Position numbers and translations under genes: made by a program
From: Shewanella acanthi
Lineage (GTDB): Bacteria > Pseudomonadota > Gammaproteobacteria > Enterobacterales > Shewanellaceae
Reading direction: 5' to 3'
DNA: 64,000 bases
Assembly: GCF_019457475.1 (NCBI RefSeq)
Contig: NZ_CP080413.1
Span: 124,001-188,000 of the forward strand
Shown: in pieces, positions 16,852 through 30,568 of the stretch
Layout of the letters: each line of letters begins with the position of its first letter
Numbering within the stretch: position 1 is the stretch's first letter
The notes under the pieces: model-generated
Told to the model about the DNA's origin: nothing
What the model saw: the letters and a program-made list of their open reading frames with translations, nothing else
Databases searched by the model: none

Positions 16852-17952
16852 TTATTTAATGCGCTCTAGCAGTACGCCTGTTTCCATATGGTCGGTGTAT
16901 GGAAACTGATCGAATAGAGCAAAACGCGTCACTTTGTGGGTCTTATGTAGTTGCTGCAGATTGTCTTTTAAGGTGTCTGGGTTACACGAGATATACAGGA
17001 TACGCTCATAACCTTGCACTAATGCCAAAGTATCTGGATCGATACCCGCGCGTGGTGGGTCAACAAAAATGGTATTGCAAACATAGCTGTCGAGATCGAT
17101 ACCCTCGAGACGTCTAAAACTGCGTTTTTTTGCCATTGCATCGCTAAAATCTTCCGCCGACATACGAATAATCTGCAGATTTTCAATGCCATTTACCTCG
17201 ATATTGTACTGCGCAGCATCCACTGAAGGCTTGGCCAATTCTGTCGCTAACACACGATTGAAGTTCTGAGCTAACGCAATAGAGAAGTTACCATTACCAC
17301 AATAGAGTTCGAGCAAATCGCCTTGACTGTTTTGGGTAACATCAATTGCCCACTCCAGCATTTTGATTGCCACTTTGGCATTAGGCTGAGTAAAGCTGTT
17401 CTCAATTTGCTTGTATAAGAATGTCTTATCGTTGACCTGCAGTGATTCCACTACGAAGTCTTTATCTAAGTCGATTTTTTGTTTACGGGCACGACCAATG
17501 ATATTGACCTTAAATTGGCTACTTAAACGCGTTTTTAATGCGGTCGCTTCAGCGCGCCATTGATCGTCAAGTTGTCTGTGGTACAGCAATGAAACTAAAA
17601 TCTCGCCGCTTAGGGTTGACAAAAAGTCCACTTGGAAAAGTTTATGGCGCAGAGCATGGTTTGGCTTTAACTCGGCAATTAGTGCCGCCATCATCTCGTT
17701 GATTAAGGTGCTTGCAGGTAGGTATTGATCGCAACGTACTTTATCGTTCAGGACCTTATCAAACATGTAGTAATACAGATCATCGCCTTCGTGCCATACT
17801 CGAAATTCGGCGCGCATACGGTAGTTAGCCGGCTGCGAGGCAAATACTTCTACACTCGGTGTTTCAAATTCGGCAAAGGCCTGCTCTAACTTGATACGCT
17901 TCTGGTTAAGCTGCGCATCATATGTATTGGGATCCATTGCTGCTAAATTCAT
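16852..17952 (-). CDS. trmA: tRNA (uracil-5-)-methyltransferase TrmA
   Basis: SAM-dependent enzyme making m5U54 in the tRNA T-loop; 366 residues, the same as E. coli TrmA. Motifs visible: the SAM site [23 protein letters not shown], the catalytic ISCNPDTL Cys and a late Glu in METGVLLER. The ATG at 17952 gives the family length; an upstream in-frame start at 17985 would add 11 residues. Its position beside murI upstream of an rRNA operon matches enteric gene order. Confidence 0.96.
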   Translation of the reverse strand: MNLAAMDPNTYDAQLNQKRIKLEQAFAEFETPSVEVFASQPANYRMRAEFRVWHEGDDLYYYMFDKVLNDKVRCDQYLPASTLINEMMAALIAELKPNHALRHKLFQVDFLSTLSGEILVSLLYHRQLDDQWRAEATALKTRLSSQFKVNIIGRARKQKIDLDKDFVVESLQVNDKTFLYKQIENSFTQPNAKVAIKMLEWAIDVTQNSQGDLLELYCGNGNFSIALAQNFNRVLATELAKPSVDAAQYNIEVNGIENLQIIRMSAEDFSDAMAKKRSFRRLEGIDLDSYVCNTIFVDPPRAGIDPDTLALVQGYERILYISCNPDTLKDNLQQLHKTHKVTRFALFDQFPYTDHMETGVLLERIK

Positions 17953-18094
17953 TGTTGATTCACCGTTCTGTAAATTGGGGCGCAAATTTTATACTAGGTG
18001 GCACGAATGTCCAGCATCTTGCTTTTGCGGTTTGCCCTAAGCTGTGGGAAAATCCGCCGCGATTGATGTGAGGCAACAATAACGGGAGACGCTC

Positions 18095-18913
18095 TTGTCG
18101 CAACCAATATTAGTGTTCGATTCAGGAATTGGTGGACTTTCCGTCTTGGCGGAAATTCGCAAACTGCTGCCTCAGTATAACTACTGCTATCTATTCGACA
18201 ATGCCAGATTGCCCTATGGTGAACTTGAAGAGCAGGAGTTAATTTCGGGCTGCGTTGCCTTAATTCAACAACTCGTTGCCAAGACGAACGCCGCAATAGT
18301 GGTTGTCGCCTGTAATACCGCGAGTACAGTCGTTTTGCCAGCATTGCGCGCCGCATTAACTATTCCAGTCGTCGGAGTAGTGCCGGCGATAAAACCTGCT
18401 GCGAAATTATCAAAGAGTAAACGTATCGGTCTATTAGCGACACCCGGTACGGTAAGACGCCACTATACCCACGAACTTATTAGTCAATTTGCCGATGATT
18501 GCCACGTTGAACTCTTTGGATGTTCTGAGCTGGTGATGATGGCAGAGCAAAAGATTGCCACGGGTGAATTGGATACAACCAGCCTTAAGCGAATTCTTGC
18601 GCCAGTTGTTGAGGCCGATCTCGATGTACTAGTGTTAGGTTGCACCCACTTCCCAATGATCAGAGCCGAATTGCAACAAGTTCTGGGCGAGGGGGTCAGT
18701 CTTCTGGACTCTGGCGAAGCTATTGCCAAAAGGGTTGTTGTGTTACTCACTCAATTTGAAGGCAAGCAAATAGAGGCTGATGATAGAAAGAGTGATGTCG
18801 CTGCGCCGAAAATTGAGGGCTATTATACAGCTTCGAAAATCAGTGAGGGGTTAGAGCAAACACTAGTTGATTGTGGTTTCTCTTCCATTGAGCATTACAC
18901 CACAATCAACTAA
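18095..18913 (+). CDS. murI: Glutamate racemase MurI
   Basis: Makes D-glutamate for peptidoglycan; 272 residues. The N-terminal FDSGIGGLSV motif and the two catalytic cysteines, Cys73 in ACNTAS and Cys183 in LGCTHF, are present. Start is TTG at 18095, with GGGAGA at 18084 as a well-placed ribosome site. The N-terminal extension that gives UDP-MurNAc-Ala regulation in E. coli is absent, as in many relatives. Confidence 0.96.
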   Translation: MSQPILVFDSGIGGLSVLAEIRKLLPQYNYCYLFDNARLPYGELEEQELISGCVALIQQLVAKTNAAIVVVACNTASTVVLPALRAALTIPVVGVVPAIKPAAKLSKSKRIGLLATPGTVRRHYTHELISQFADDCHVELFGCSELVMMAEQKIATGELDTTSLKRILAPVVEADLDVLVLGCTHFPMIRAELQQVLGEGVSLLDSGEAIAKRVVVLLTQFEGKQIEADDRKSDVAAPKIEGYYTASKISEGLEQTLVDCGFSSIEHYTTIN

Positions 18914-18932
18914 TCGGGAAGTGAACTTAAAC

Positions 18933-19397
18933 TTATTCGTCGGTGCCAGTACGTTCGGCCGCTTCAGAATCTTGGGTCTTAGCTTCTCTCACCTTTAAGG
19001 TACGTTCTTGGAAGTTGAAGTCATTCAACTTCACCATAGCCTTTTGAGCGCCCGCTTCAGACATCTCCACAAAACCAAAACCTTTACGACGTCCTGTCTT
19101 GCGGTCACGCACTAAACGCACTGAGTTCACAGGGCCGAACTCGCCAAATAGAACTTTAACTTCGCCCTCATGAACACGGTATGGCAGGTTGCCAACATAA
19201 AGTGTCATGGTAGGACCCGCATATTGTTCCTCTGAACCTTGGGCTTGGTTTGTCTCAGGGACTAATTTAAACACTAGGCTAGTAATAATTACACCAGCAA
19301 CAAAAGCGATATAAGCAGGTAATGACGTCGCAAACTGGGATAACGCGACAGCGCCGAGAATGGCAATTGCTAAAGCAATAAGAAATGACTTTTGCAT
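18933..19397 (-). CDS. Membrane-anchored RRM RNA-binding protein
   Basis: 154-residue protein with two hydrophobic segments (about residues 4-23 and 27-46) and a C-terminal RNA recognition motif from about 64: RNP2 LYVGNL and RNP1 KGFGFVEM, with a short acidic tail. The ATG at 19397 starts just before the first helix; an upstream start would add 12 residues without support. It is probably held at the inner membrane with the RRM in the cytoplasm. Its target is unknown. It is convergent with murI and divergent from the rRNA operon. Confidence 0.85.
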   Translation of the reverse strand: MQKSFLIALAIAILGAVALSQFATSLPAYIAFVAGVIITSLVFKLVPETNQAQGSEEQYAGPTMTLYVGNLPYRVHEGEVKVLFGEFGPVNSVRLVRDRKTGRRKGFGFVEMSEAGAQKAMVKLNDFNFQERTLKVREAKTQDSEAAERTGTDE

Positions 19398-19615
19398 AAG
19401 AATGCTCTCTGAATGAAATAGAAAATGATACACAACTGTTAACAGCAGGGCATATGGTAATGAATTATTTACTTTTAAACTAGACTGCTGCCGAAAAAAT
19501 GAGCTCAGATTGTGATTTCGCTGTCGAAAATAATCAGAATAAAAGCAAAATCTAATAAAAATTAATCATCATGTTTAAAATATAAACGTACAGTGCATTT
19601 ATGATGAAAAAGCCC

Positions 19616-19643
19616 TTGCACAAAAAGTTCAGCTCCCTATAAT
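19616..19643 (+). promoter_or_regulatory. rrn promoter P1
   Basis: -35 TTGCAC (19616-19621), 16-bp spacer, -10 TATAAT (19638-19643), followed by GCGCATCC. The G/C-rich stretch after the -10 box is typical of stringently controlled rRNA promoters. Confidence 0.85.
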
Positions 19644-19743
19644 GCGCATCCACTGACACGGCAGACAGCGATAAGCAGTTTCAAGTGCCAGTTCATCAAG
19701 CAGTTCACTGATTGATGAGTGTAAAGAAAGTTGAAAAAACTGC

Positions 19744-19771
19744 TTGACGCAAAAACGGGAATGCGTAAAAT
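19744..19771 (+). promoter_or_regulatory. rrn promoter P2
   Basis: -35 TTGACG (19744-19749), 16-bp spacer, -10 TAAAAT (19766-19771), 128 bp after P1. Tandem rrn promoters are standard in gammaproteobacteria. Confidence 0.82.
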
Positions 19772-19812
19772 ACGCAGCCCTGACCAGATGAACAAATGGT
19801 TCGCTGAGTCAA

Positions 19813-19825
19813 CGCTCTTTAACAA
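19813..19825 (+). promoter_or_regulatory. boxA antitermination site in the rrn leader
   Basis: CGCTCTTTAACAA matches the boxA core bound by NusB/NusE (S10) during rRNA transcription. Confidence 0.85.
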
Positions 19826-19828
19826 TTT

Positions 19829-19853
19829 ATCAAGTAAATCTGTGTGGACACTC
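19829..19853 (+). other. 5' arm of the 16S precursor processing stem
   Basis: This 25-base stretch is complementary to 21586-21610 beyond the 16S 3' end, with one G-U pair. The long duplex is the expected RNase III substrate that releases pre-16S. Confidence 0.85.
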
Positions 19854-20016
19854 ACAGGTGTTGAGTTAATCGAAATTACTCTGCCGTTTGGCGAGTAATC
19901 AAAGAATTAAATCAATGAATGAGTGTTCATAGCAATATGTACAGTTTGTTTTGACTTTCGAGTTGAAGCGACAAATCAGAATTCATTGAGTCGAACCTTC
20001 GGGTTCAAAAAACTTT

Positions 20017-21559
<1,543 letters not shown>

Positions 21560-21585
21560 CCTATACGACTAACTCGATGTTTGTT

Positions 21586-21610
21586 GAGTGTTCACACAGA
21601 TTTACTTGAT
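21586..21610 (+). other. 3' arm of the 16S precursor processing stem
   Basis: Pairs with 19829-19853 across the 16S rRNA; 24 Watson-Crick pairs plus one wobble. Confidence 0.85.
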
Positions 21611-21629
21611 AGAAGATAGAGTAAACGAT

Positions 21630-21706
<77 letters not shown>

Positions 21707-21749
21707 ATCCTTAAGGGTTGGACATCTGATACTCGCACTGCATGTAAAT

Positions 21750-21825
21750 GGGGCTATAGCTCAGCTGGGAGAGCGCCTGCCTTGCACGCAGGAGGTCTGC
21801 GGTTCGATCCCGCATAGCTCCACCA
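21750..21825 (+). tRNA. tRNA-Ala (TGC)
   Basis: 76 nt with encoded CCA, anticodon TGC in CTTGCAC; nearly identical to E. coli tRNA-Ala(UGC). With tRNA-Ile it fills the 16S-23S spacer, the common arrangement. Confidence 0.98.
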
Positions 21826-21848
21826 TTTACTGCAATCTGGTTAGAGAT

Positions 21849-21885
21849 GCCAAAGATAAACTGAAAAATTATCTTTGGCTTTTTT
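21849..21885 (+). terminator. Terminator-like hairpin inside the rrn spacer
   Basis: Perfect 11-bp stem GCCAAAGATAA / TTATCTTTGGC with a 9-base loop followed by six T. It has the full form of a rho-independent terminator but lies between tRNA-Ala and 23S, just before a second boxA. It may be a processing site or a partial terminator overridden by rrn antitermination. Confidence 0.6.
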
Positions 21886-21890
21886 AAGCC

Positions 21891-21903
21891 CGCTCTTTAA
21901 CAA
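21891..21903 (+). promoter_or_regulatory. Second boxA, upstream of 23S
   Basis: CGCTCTTTAACAA, identical to the leader boxA at 19813. A spacer boxA before 23S is known from E. coli rrn operons. Confidence 0.85.
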
Positions 21904-22075
21904 TTTGGAAAGCTGATAGTAATTAATACAATGATGTCTGTCGTTGTGTTAATACGAAAAAAATTGAGTTCTTAAAACACTTTTTAAGTGTCTTGAATAT
22001 TCAAGTCTAAGGCGAGTCCATCTTCTTGGTCGAAGATGAGACAAGTAAAACCAGCTGGTCGCAACAATTCAAGTG

Positions 22076-22094
22076 AAACTCATTTGGGTTGTAT
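22076..22094 (+). other. 5' arm of the 23S precursor processing stem
   Basis: Complementary to 24986-25004 over 19 pairs with two wobbles; brings the two ends of 23S together for RNase III cleavage. Confidence 0.8.
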
Positions 22095-24985
<2,891 letters not shown>

Positions 24986-24987
<2 letters not shown>

Positions 24988-25004
24988 ACAACCCAGATGG
25001 GTTT
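24986..25004 (+). other. 3' arm of the 23S precursor processing stem
   Basis: Pairs with 22076-22094 across 23S. Confidence 0.8.
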
Positions 25005-25158
25005 TACTAAGTCGTACTTAGATAGAATACAAACACTTAAGAAGTGACTCAAAACAGCTTTCCGAATTAACTGGAATAAAAATTTATCAACTACATCCAT
25101 GTAGTTGACCCTAACGGGCCGCGCTAAAGCGCGTTAAAAATTGTTCCAGACAATTTTT

Positions 25159-25278
25159 TGCTTGGTGACAATAGCATTGTGGTCCCACCTGATCCCATCC
25201 CGAACTCAGAAGTGAAACGCAATCGCGCCGATGGTAGTGTGGGGTCTCCCCATGTGAGAGTAGGTCATCGCCAAGCGC
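25159..25278 (+). rRNA. rrf: 5S ribosomal RNA
   Basis: 120 nt. It begins TGCTTGGTGAC and ends GCCAAGCGC, so the terminal helix closes, and contains the conserved CCCGAACTCAGAAGTGAAAC segment. Ends by analogy with E. coli. Confidence 0.95.
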
Positions 25279-25303
25279 CTAATTATCTCTATGAGATGTA
25301 ACG

Positions 25304-25330
25304 AAGCCAGCTGAATAAGCTGGCTTTTTT
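25304..25330 (+). terminator. rrn operon terminator
   Basis: Perfect 9-bp stem AAGCCAGCT / AGCTGGCTT, loop GAATA, then a run of T. Located 26 bp after 5S rRNA. Confidence 0.92.
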
Positions 25331-25531
25331 GCATTTGCGTTGCTGGAAATATTCTATTTGTCTTATCTTCCTCAAATTACATAAATCCTTGAGTATAATT
25401 TTGGGTTTTCCGAGCTTTTAAACGGTATATTCTCGCACACAGTAAATTCTTATCCATTCTGCAGCCCTAGCCTACTGCTTTTATAATATCTAGATATTAC
25501 AATGCTGCATTTACCATGACAGAACAATGCT

Positions 25532-26557
25532 ATGCCTTGCCTTTATTCGCTCAAGCCATTCAATACCCTTGGACTAGAACAATCCTGTTTCTCCTTAGTG
25601 GAAGCCAAATCTAAGGGAGAATTAGTTGCCCATTGTTCGGCTGTTTGGCAAGCCAAGCAACCTCTGTTGGTATTAGGTGGTGGCAGTAACGTGGTACTGA
25701 CCGATGACTTTAATGGCACTGTAATTCGAGTCTTATCGAAGGGAATAAAGCTGACTGAAGATGAGGCTAATTTCTATTTAGAGGTCGAAGCTGGCGAAAA
25801 CTGGCATGAACTTGTCGAATACTCCTTAAGTAACAATATACCAGGGCTAGAAAATCTAGCTTTGATCCCTGGTACCGTTGGGGCGTCACCTATCCAAAAT
25901 ATTGGTGCCTATGGCGTTGAGCTTTGTGACATTTGTGATTGGGTAGAATACCTCGATTTAGCTTCGGGAGATCTAAAACGCCTCAAAAGTAGCGATTGTG
26001 AGTTTGCATACCGTGAATCAATTTTCAAGGGTAAATTGAGGGATAAAGCAGTGATCTCCGCTGTGGGTTTTTGTTTGAGTAAACACTGGCAGCCCAAAAT
26101 AAGTTACGGTCCATTACAGTCCCTTGACTCAAAGACAGTTACTGCGAGAGAAATCTTCGATACCGTTTGCAAAGTAAGAAGTGAAAAGTTACCCGATCCT
26201 GCAGTATTAGGGAATGCGGGGAGTTTCTTTAAAAATCCGATAATTAAAGCTGAGCAATATATTCGTTTGACACAACGTTTCCCAACAATTGTGGGATATG
26301 CGCAAAAAAACGGTGATGTTAAGCTCGCTGCTGGCTGGCTTATTGAGCAGGCCGGATTGAAAGGTTTTGTGTTAGGCAATGCCGCTGTGCATGACAAACA
26401 GGCCTTAGTGTTAGTCAATAAAGGCGGCGCAACTGGCAAGGATATCTGCCGGTTGGCATTACATGTGATTGCTAAGGTGAATGAAGTCTTTGGCGTGTTG
26501 CTAGAGGCTGAACCAAGAATCATCGGAACTGCCGGAGAGGGGCATTTAGATGTCTGA
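25532..26557 (+). CDS. murB: UDP-N-acetylenolpyruvoylglucosamine reductase MurB
   Basis: FAD/NADPH enzyme forming UDP-MurNAc in peptidoglycan synthesis; 341 residues, type I (E. coli-like). The FAD-binding LVLGGGSNVVLTDDF and NLALIPGTVGASPIQNIGAYG motifs are visible, with the catalytic Ser in GNAGSFFKNP and a C-terminal Glu in LEAEPRIIG. ATG at 25532; no strong ribosome site. It overlaps birA by 8 bp, as in enteric bacteria. Confidence 0.96.
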   Translation: MPCLYSLKPFNTLGLEQSCFSLVEAKSKGELVAHCSAVWQAKQPLLVLGGGSNVVLTDDFNGTVIRVLSKGIKLTEDEANFYLEVEAGENWHELVEYSLSNNIPGLENLALIPGTVGASPIQNIGAYGVELCDICDWVEYLDLASGDLKRLKSSDCEFAYRESIFKGKLRDKAVISAVGFCLSKHWQPKISYGPLQSLDSKTVTAREIFDTVCKVRSEKLPDPAVLGNAGSFFKNPIIKAEQYIRLTQRFPTIVGYAQKNGDVKLAAGWLIEQAGLKGFVLGNAAVHDKQALVLVNKGGATGKDICRLALHVIAKVNEVFGVLLEAEPRIIGTAGEGHLDV

Positions 26558-27509
26558 AAACTGGGTACGTAAGCGTCAGATTTTAGGCTTGTTGTCGAGT
26601 AAACACTTTGTATCAGGGGAAGACTTAGCGACAAAGCTAGGGATCTCACGTGCAGCAGTGAGTAAGCACGTCGATGCGCTCGAAGAATATGGTGTGGCTA
26701 TTTTTAGCGTCAAAGGGCGAGGCTATAAACTTGCCAATCCAGTCTCTTTGATTGATTCAGCAAAACTGGTCGAGTCTATCGATAACCGCTGTTTTTACTT
26801 CGACGAAATCCCAAGTACCAATGGATTTATGTTAACCCATAAGGGCGAGCTTAAAAGTGGTGACGTTTGTATAGCCGAATACCAATCTGCGGGGCGTGGT
26901 CGAAGAGGGCGCACTTGGGTATCGCCCTACGGACATCATTTATATTATTCGCAATTTTGGTCTTTCCCGCAGGGAATGGCTCAAGCTATGGGCTTAAGTT
27001 TAGTTGTCGGTTGTGCCCTCGTTGAGGTACTACAACAGTTAGGTGTGGAGAATGTTGGACTTAAATGGCCCAACGATATTTACCTTAACGAAAAGAAACT
27101 GGCTGGTATTTTGATTGAAATGTCCGGACAAGCTGACAGTGAATGCCAGTTGATTATCGGAATTGGCGTCAACATGTCGATGTCTGAAGAACAGGGTAAG
27201 GGAATTAATCAGCCCTGGAGCGATCTCTCAGAGCTTCAGGAATTGCCCAATAAAACGGACCTAGTTATTGCACTACAGAAACAACTTAAGAAAGACATCC
27301 AGTTATTTGAACGTGAAGGTTTAGCGGCGTTTAAATTACGTTGGCAGTCAGCTGATCTATTCCACGGTAAAGCCATTCGATTATTAATGGCTGGAAATCA
27401 TGTGGATGGTACTTGTCGTGGTATTGACGAGCAGGGGGCTGTACTGCTTGAAACTGCCAATGGAATTCAAGCTTTCATTGGTGGAGAGATCAGCCTAAGA
27501 CCGAGATAG
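26550..27509 (+). CDS. birA: Biotin-protein ligase and biotin operon repressor BirA
   Basis: Bifunctional protein of 319 residues. Residues 1-60 form a winged helix (LATKLGISRAAVSKHVDALE), and the ligase core carries the biotinyl-AMP loop AGRGRRGRTW and KWPNDIY. It biotinylates the acetyl-CoA carboxylase carrier and, in relatives, represses bio genes. Start overlaps murB by 8 bp, so the two are co-translated. The stop codon sits within a 10-bp inverted repeat. Confidence 0.96.
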   Translation: MSENWVRKRQILGLLSSKHFVSGEDLATKLGISRAAVSKHVDALEEYGVAIFSVKGRGYKLANPVSLIDSAKLVESIDNRCFYFDEIPSTNGFMLTHKGELKSGDVCIAEYQSAGRGRRGRTWVSPYGHHLYYSQFWSFPQGMAQAMGLSLVVGCALVEVLQQLGVENVGLKWPNDIYLNEKKLAGILIEMSGQADSECQLIIGIGVNMSMSEEQGKGINQPWSDLSELQELPNKTDLVIALQKQLKKDIQLFEREGLAAFKLRWQSADLFHGKAIRLLMAGNHVDGTCRGIDEQGAVLLETANGIQAFIGGEISLRPR

Positions 27510-27518
27510 TCTTAGGCT
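27492..27518. terminator. Inverted repeat at the birA stop
   Basis: Perfect 10-bp arms AGCCTAAGAC / GTCTTAGGCT with a 7-base loop covering the birA stop codon. A third copy of the arm (CTTAGGCTGA) follows at 27528. There is no T run, so it is a weak or atypical terminator. Confidence 0.4.
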
Positions 27519-27591
27519 CAGATAGACTTAGGCTGAGACTTAGAATGTCAAAAATTCTGTTTTGTGAAGTACTTGGGTAATGTGTCGGAGG

Positions 27592-28542
27592 TTATTTACG
27601 TAACAATACATGGGACATTAAGTGATCCTGCCCCTTTTGGAGGATCAAATGTGCTCTTTCCCTTGTCGGCTGAATGTTTAGCTGCAAATTAGGCCCATTG
27701 ATGGTGTCCCAAATTTTCGCTGATGTGCTGTTCGCCTCATCGTCACTCAAACTTGCGTAATGATGAAAGTAAGAATTTTCATCACTAAAAGCACCTTTAC
27801 GGAACTGTAAGAACCGTTCCTGGTACCACTGTTTTAGTAGGGACTCCTCAGCATCCACATAGATGGAAAAGTCGACAAAGTCAGATACAAAGGGTCTACG
27901 AATATCAACAGGCGAATCTAAACCCGTTTGCAATACATTAAGACCTTCTAAAATCAGAATATCGGGCTGAGAGACAGTTTGATGCTGCCCCTTAATCCGA
28001 TCGTAAGTTACGTGTGAATATATTGGTGCTTTGGCATGGGCCTGCCCCGATTTGACTGCCGAAATAAACTCAAGCAACATCTTCATATCATAACTTTCAG
28101 GGAAGCCTTTACGCTGTAATAAGCCTTTACGTTTTAAATCTGCCAAAGGATATAGAAAACCGTCGGTTGTCACTAAGTCAACCTTGGGATGTTCTGGCCA
28201 GTTGCGTAGTAGTGCTTGAAGAATACGCGCAGTAGTACTTTTCCCTACAGCAACGCTGCCGGCAATACTGATTATATAGGGACTGCTGGAAGGTGTCTGG
28301 CCGAGGAATTCGTCAAGCACCAAACCCCGTTGCTGTTTTGATTTAACGATCAAATTAAGCAAGCGACTCAAGGGTAGGTAAATGTCTGTCACTTCAGAAA
28401 GAGATACCTTTTCATTAATGCCCCTAAGATGCTCTAAATCCTGTTCACTTAAGGTCATGGGTACCGCGTCTCGTAACACTGACCATTGGGCGCGCTCGAA
28501 GGCATGATATAGCGCTTTTTGAATTGGATTCTGTGATGTCAT
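27592..28542 (-). CDS. coaA: Pantothenate kinase CoaA (type I)
   Basis: First step of coenzyme A synthesis, ATP-dependent phosphorylation of pantothenate; 316 residues, the E. coli length. Walker A is [16 protein letters not shown], with the VTTDGFLYP segment and [10 protein letters not shown] after it. The ATG at 28542 follows GAGGA with 7 bases between; an in-frame upstream start would add nine residues. Convergent with birA and divergent from the tRNA operon. Confidence 0.96.
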   Translation of the reverse strand: MTSQNPIQKALYHAFERAQWSVLRDAVPMTLSEQDLEHLRGINEKVSLSEVTDIYLPLSRLLNLIVKSKQQRGLVLDEFLGQTPSSSPYIISIAGSVAVGKSTTARILQALLRNWPEHPKVDLVTTDGFLYPLADLKRKGLLQRKGFPESYDMKMLLEFISAVKSGQAHAKAPIYSHVTYDRIKGQHQTVSQPDILILEGLNVLQTGLDSPVDIRRPFVSDFVDFSIYVDAEESLLKQWYQERFLQFRKGAFSDENSYFHHYASLSDDEANSTSAKIWDTINGPNLQLNIQPTRERAHLILQKGQDHLMSHVLLRK

Positions 28543-28729
28543 GGGGCTTCCTCGGCTTGAGGATCGCACAGTACACCATGACCTTTGTCACGACAATATA
28601 AAATGTCTATACACCTCCGTGTTTTATGATACTTCGTCACAGAATATGGCCTGAATAGGCTTTTAATGACGTCAGCGTGTAAAAAAACATCATTTGAAAG
28701 CCTTTTTTAAATAAATAGACGATTTTCAC

Positions 28730-28758
28730 TTGCACTTAGACTGACATTTACCTAATAT
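28730..28758 (+). promoter_or_regulatory. Promoter of the tRNA-tuf operon
   Basis: -35 TTGCAC (28730-28735), 17-bp spacer, -10 TAATAT (28753-28758), then CCCG, a G/C-rich discriminator fitting a stable-RNA promoter 18 bp before the first tRNA. Confidence 0.85.
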
Positions 28759-28776
28759 CCCGTTCCGAAATGATTT

Positions 28777-28852
<76 letters not shown>

Positions 28853-28859
28853 TTTTACT

Positions 28860-28944
28860 GGAGGGGTTCCCGAGTGGCCAAAGGGATCAGACTGTAAATC
28901 TGACGGCTCCGCCTTCGAAGGTTCGAATCCTTCTCCCTCCACCA
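28860..28944 (+). tRNA. tRNA-Tyr (GTA)
   Basis: 85 nt class II tRNA with a long variable arm (CGGCTCCGCCTTCG region), anticodon GTA, encoded CCA. Confidence 0.97.
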
Positions 28945-28980
28945 TTTTCCTAGGTAGTTAGGTAGCCTTAGTTAGGTTGC

Positions 28981-29054
28981 GCGGGCATCGTATAATGGTA
29001 TTACTCCAGCCTTCCAAGCTGATAACGCGGGTTCGATTCCCGCTGCCCGCTCCA
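28981..29054 (+). tRNA. tRNA-Gly (TCC)
   Basis: 74 nt, acceptor GCGGGCA / TGCCCGC, anticodon TCC in CTTCCAA, encoded CCA. Confidence 0.97.
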
Positions 29055-29062
29055 AATTAGTT

Positions 29063-29138
29063 GCTGATATGGCTCAGTTGGTAGAGCACACCCTTGGTAA
29101 GGGTGAGGTCGGCAGTTCGAATCTGCCTATCAGCACCA
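29063..29138 (+). tRNA. tRNA-Thr (GGT)
   Basis: 76 nt with CCA, anticodon GGT in TTGGTAA. 116 bp before the tuf start, so tuf is likely read from the tRNA transcript. Confidence 0.97.
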
Positions 29139-29254
29139 GCCTTTCTAAAATAAGCTCCATTACCTAAAATAATCGGTTCGATGTCATTTTTATGCATCGG
29201 ATTTTTTCTATATGTATGTTTTCATCACCAAGACTCTTGGATTGAGGCAATACC

Positions 29255-30439
29255 ATGGCTAAAGCTAAATTTGAACGTTCTAAGCCCCATGTTAACGTGG
29301 GCACCATCGGTCACGTTGACCATGGTAAAACCACTCTGACTGCAGCTATCTCTCACGTACTGGCTAAGACCTACGGTGGTGAAGCTAAAGACTTCTCTCA
29401 AATCGACAACGCTCCAGAAGAGCGTGAGCGTGGTATTACAATCAATACCTCTCACATCGAATACGATACACCAACTCGCCACTACGCACACGTAGACTGC
29501 CCAGGCCACGCTGACTATGTTAAAAACATGATCACTGGTGCTGCACAGATGGACGGCGCGATCCTGGTAGTTGCTTCTACTGACGGTCCAATGCCACAAA
29601 CTCGTGAGCACATCCTGCTGTCTCGCCAAGTAGGCGTACCATTCATCATCGTATTCATGAACAAATGTGACATGGTTGACGATGCTGAGCTGTTAGAATT
29701 AGTAGAAATGGAAGTTCGTGAACTGTTATCAGAATACGACTTCCCAGGTGATGACTTACCAGTTATCCAAGGTTCTGCACTGAAAGCTCTTGAAGGCGAG
29801 CCAGAGTGGGAAGCTAAGATCATTGAATTAGCAGAAGCACTGGACACTTACATTCCAGAACCAGAGCGTGATATCGATAAGCCATTCCTGATGCCAATCG
29901 AAGACGTATTCTCAATCTCTGGCCGTGGTACAGTAGTAACTGGCCGTGTTGAGCGTGGTATTGTACGTGTTGGTGACGAAGTAGAAATCGTTGGTATCCG
30001 CGACACAACCAAGACTACCTGTACTGGTGTTGAAATGTTCCGTAAGCTGCTTGACGAAGGTCGTGCAGGTGAGAACTGTGGTATCCTTTTACGTGGTACT
30101 AAACGTGATGACGTAGAACGTGGTCAAGTACTGTCTAAGCCAGGTTCAATCAACCCACACACTACTTTTGAATCAGAAGTTTACGTTCTGTCAAAAGAAG
30201 AAGGTGGTCGTCACACGCCATTCTTCAAAGGCTACCGTCCACAGTTCTACTTCCGTACAACTGACGTGACAGGTACTATCGAACTGCCAGAAGGCGTTGA
30301 GATGGTAATGCCAGGCGACAACATCAAGATGAAAGTCACTCTGATCTGCCCAATCGCGATGGACGAAGGTTTACGCTTCGCAATCCGTGAAGGTGGCCGT
30401 ACAGTAGGTGCTGGTGTTGTAGCTAAGATCTTCGCTTAA
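29255..30439 (+). CDS. tufB: Elongation factor Tu, first copy
   Basis: GTPase delivering aminoacyl-tRNA to the ribosome; 394 residues. G motifs: [13 protein letters not shown] and NKCD, followed by the two beta-barrel domains. ATG at 29255 with a modest ribosome site (GAGG at 29244). It is almost identical at nucleotide level to the second copy at 46038-47222, differing in the first ~40 bases and at two later bases I could find, and the identity runs on through the terminator. Named tufB by its tRNA context. Confidence 0.97.
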   Translation: MAKAKFERSKPHVNVGTIGHVDHGKTTLTAAISHVLAKTYGGEAKDFSQIDNAPEERERGITINTSHIEYDTPTRHYAHVDCPGHADYVKNMITGAAQMDGAILVVASTDGPMPQTREHILLSRQVGVPFIIVFMNKCDMVDDAELLELVEMEVRELLSEYDFPGDDLPVIQGSALKALEGEPEWEAKIIELAEALDTYIPEPERDIDKPFLMPIEDVFSISGRGTVVTGRVERGIVRVGDEVEIVGIRDTTKTTCTGVEMFRKLLDEGRAGENCGILLRGTKRDDVERGQVLSKPGSINPHTTFESEVYVLSKEEGGRHTPFFKGYRPQFYFRTTDVTGTIELPEGVEMVMPGDNIKMKVTLICPIAMDEGLRFAIREGGRTVGAGVVAKIFA

Positions 30440-30461
30440 TCGCGAATTTAAAGTTACCCTG

Positions 30462-30488
30462 AAAAAGGAAGCTTCGGCTTCCTTTTTT
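30462..30488 (+). terminator. Terminator after tufB
   Basis: 11-bp stem AAAAAGGAAGC / GCTTCCTTTTT closed by a TTCG tetraloop, with T run. The same hairpin follows the second tuf. Confidence 0.93.
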
Positions 30489-30539
30489 GTTTAGGTCGAT
30501 TATTTGCGAGCTTTTATGGGTTGCAATGGCTGTGCATCC

Positions 30540-30568
30540 TTGCTTACAAAGTCGAATAAGAATACAAT
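30540..30568 (+). promoter_or_regulatory. Promoter of secE-nusG
   Basis: -35 TTGCTT (30540-30545), 17-bp spacer, -10 TACAAT (30563-30568). Leaves a leader of ~140 bases before secE. Confidence 0.65.

Noticed and set aside
29225..29847. Antisense open frames over tufB (and the matching ones over tufA at 45966-46630)
   Set aside because: They mirror the codon bias of tuf; duplication in both copies only reflects tuf identity.
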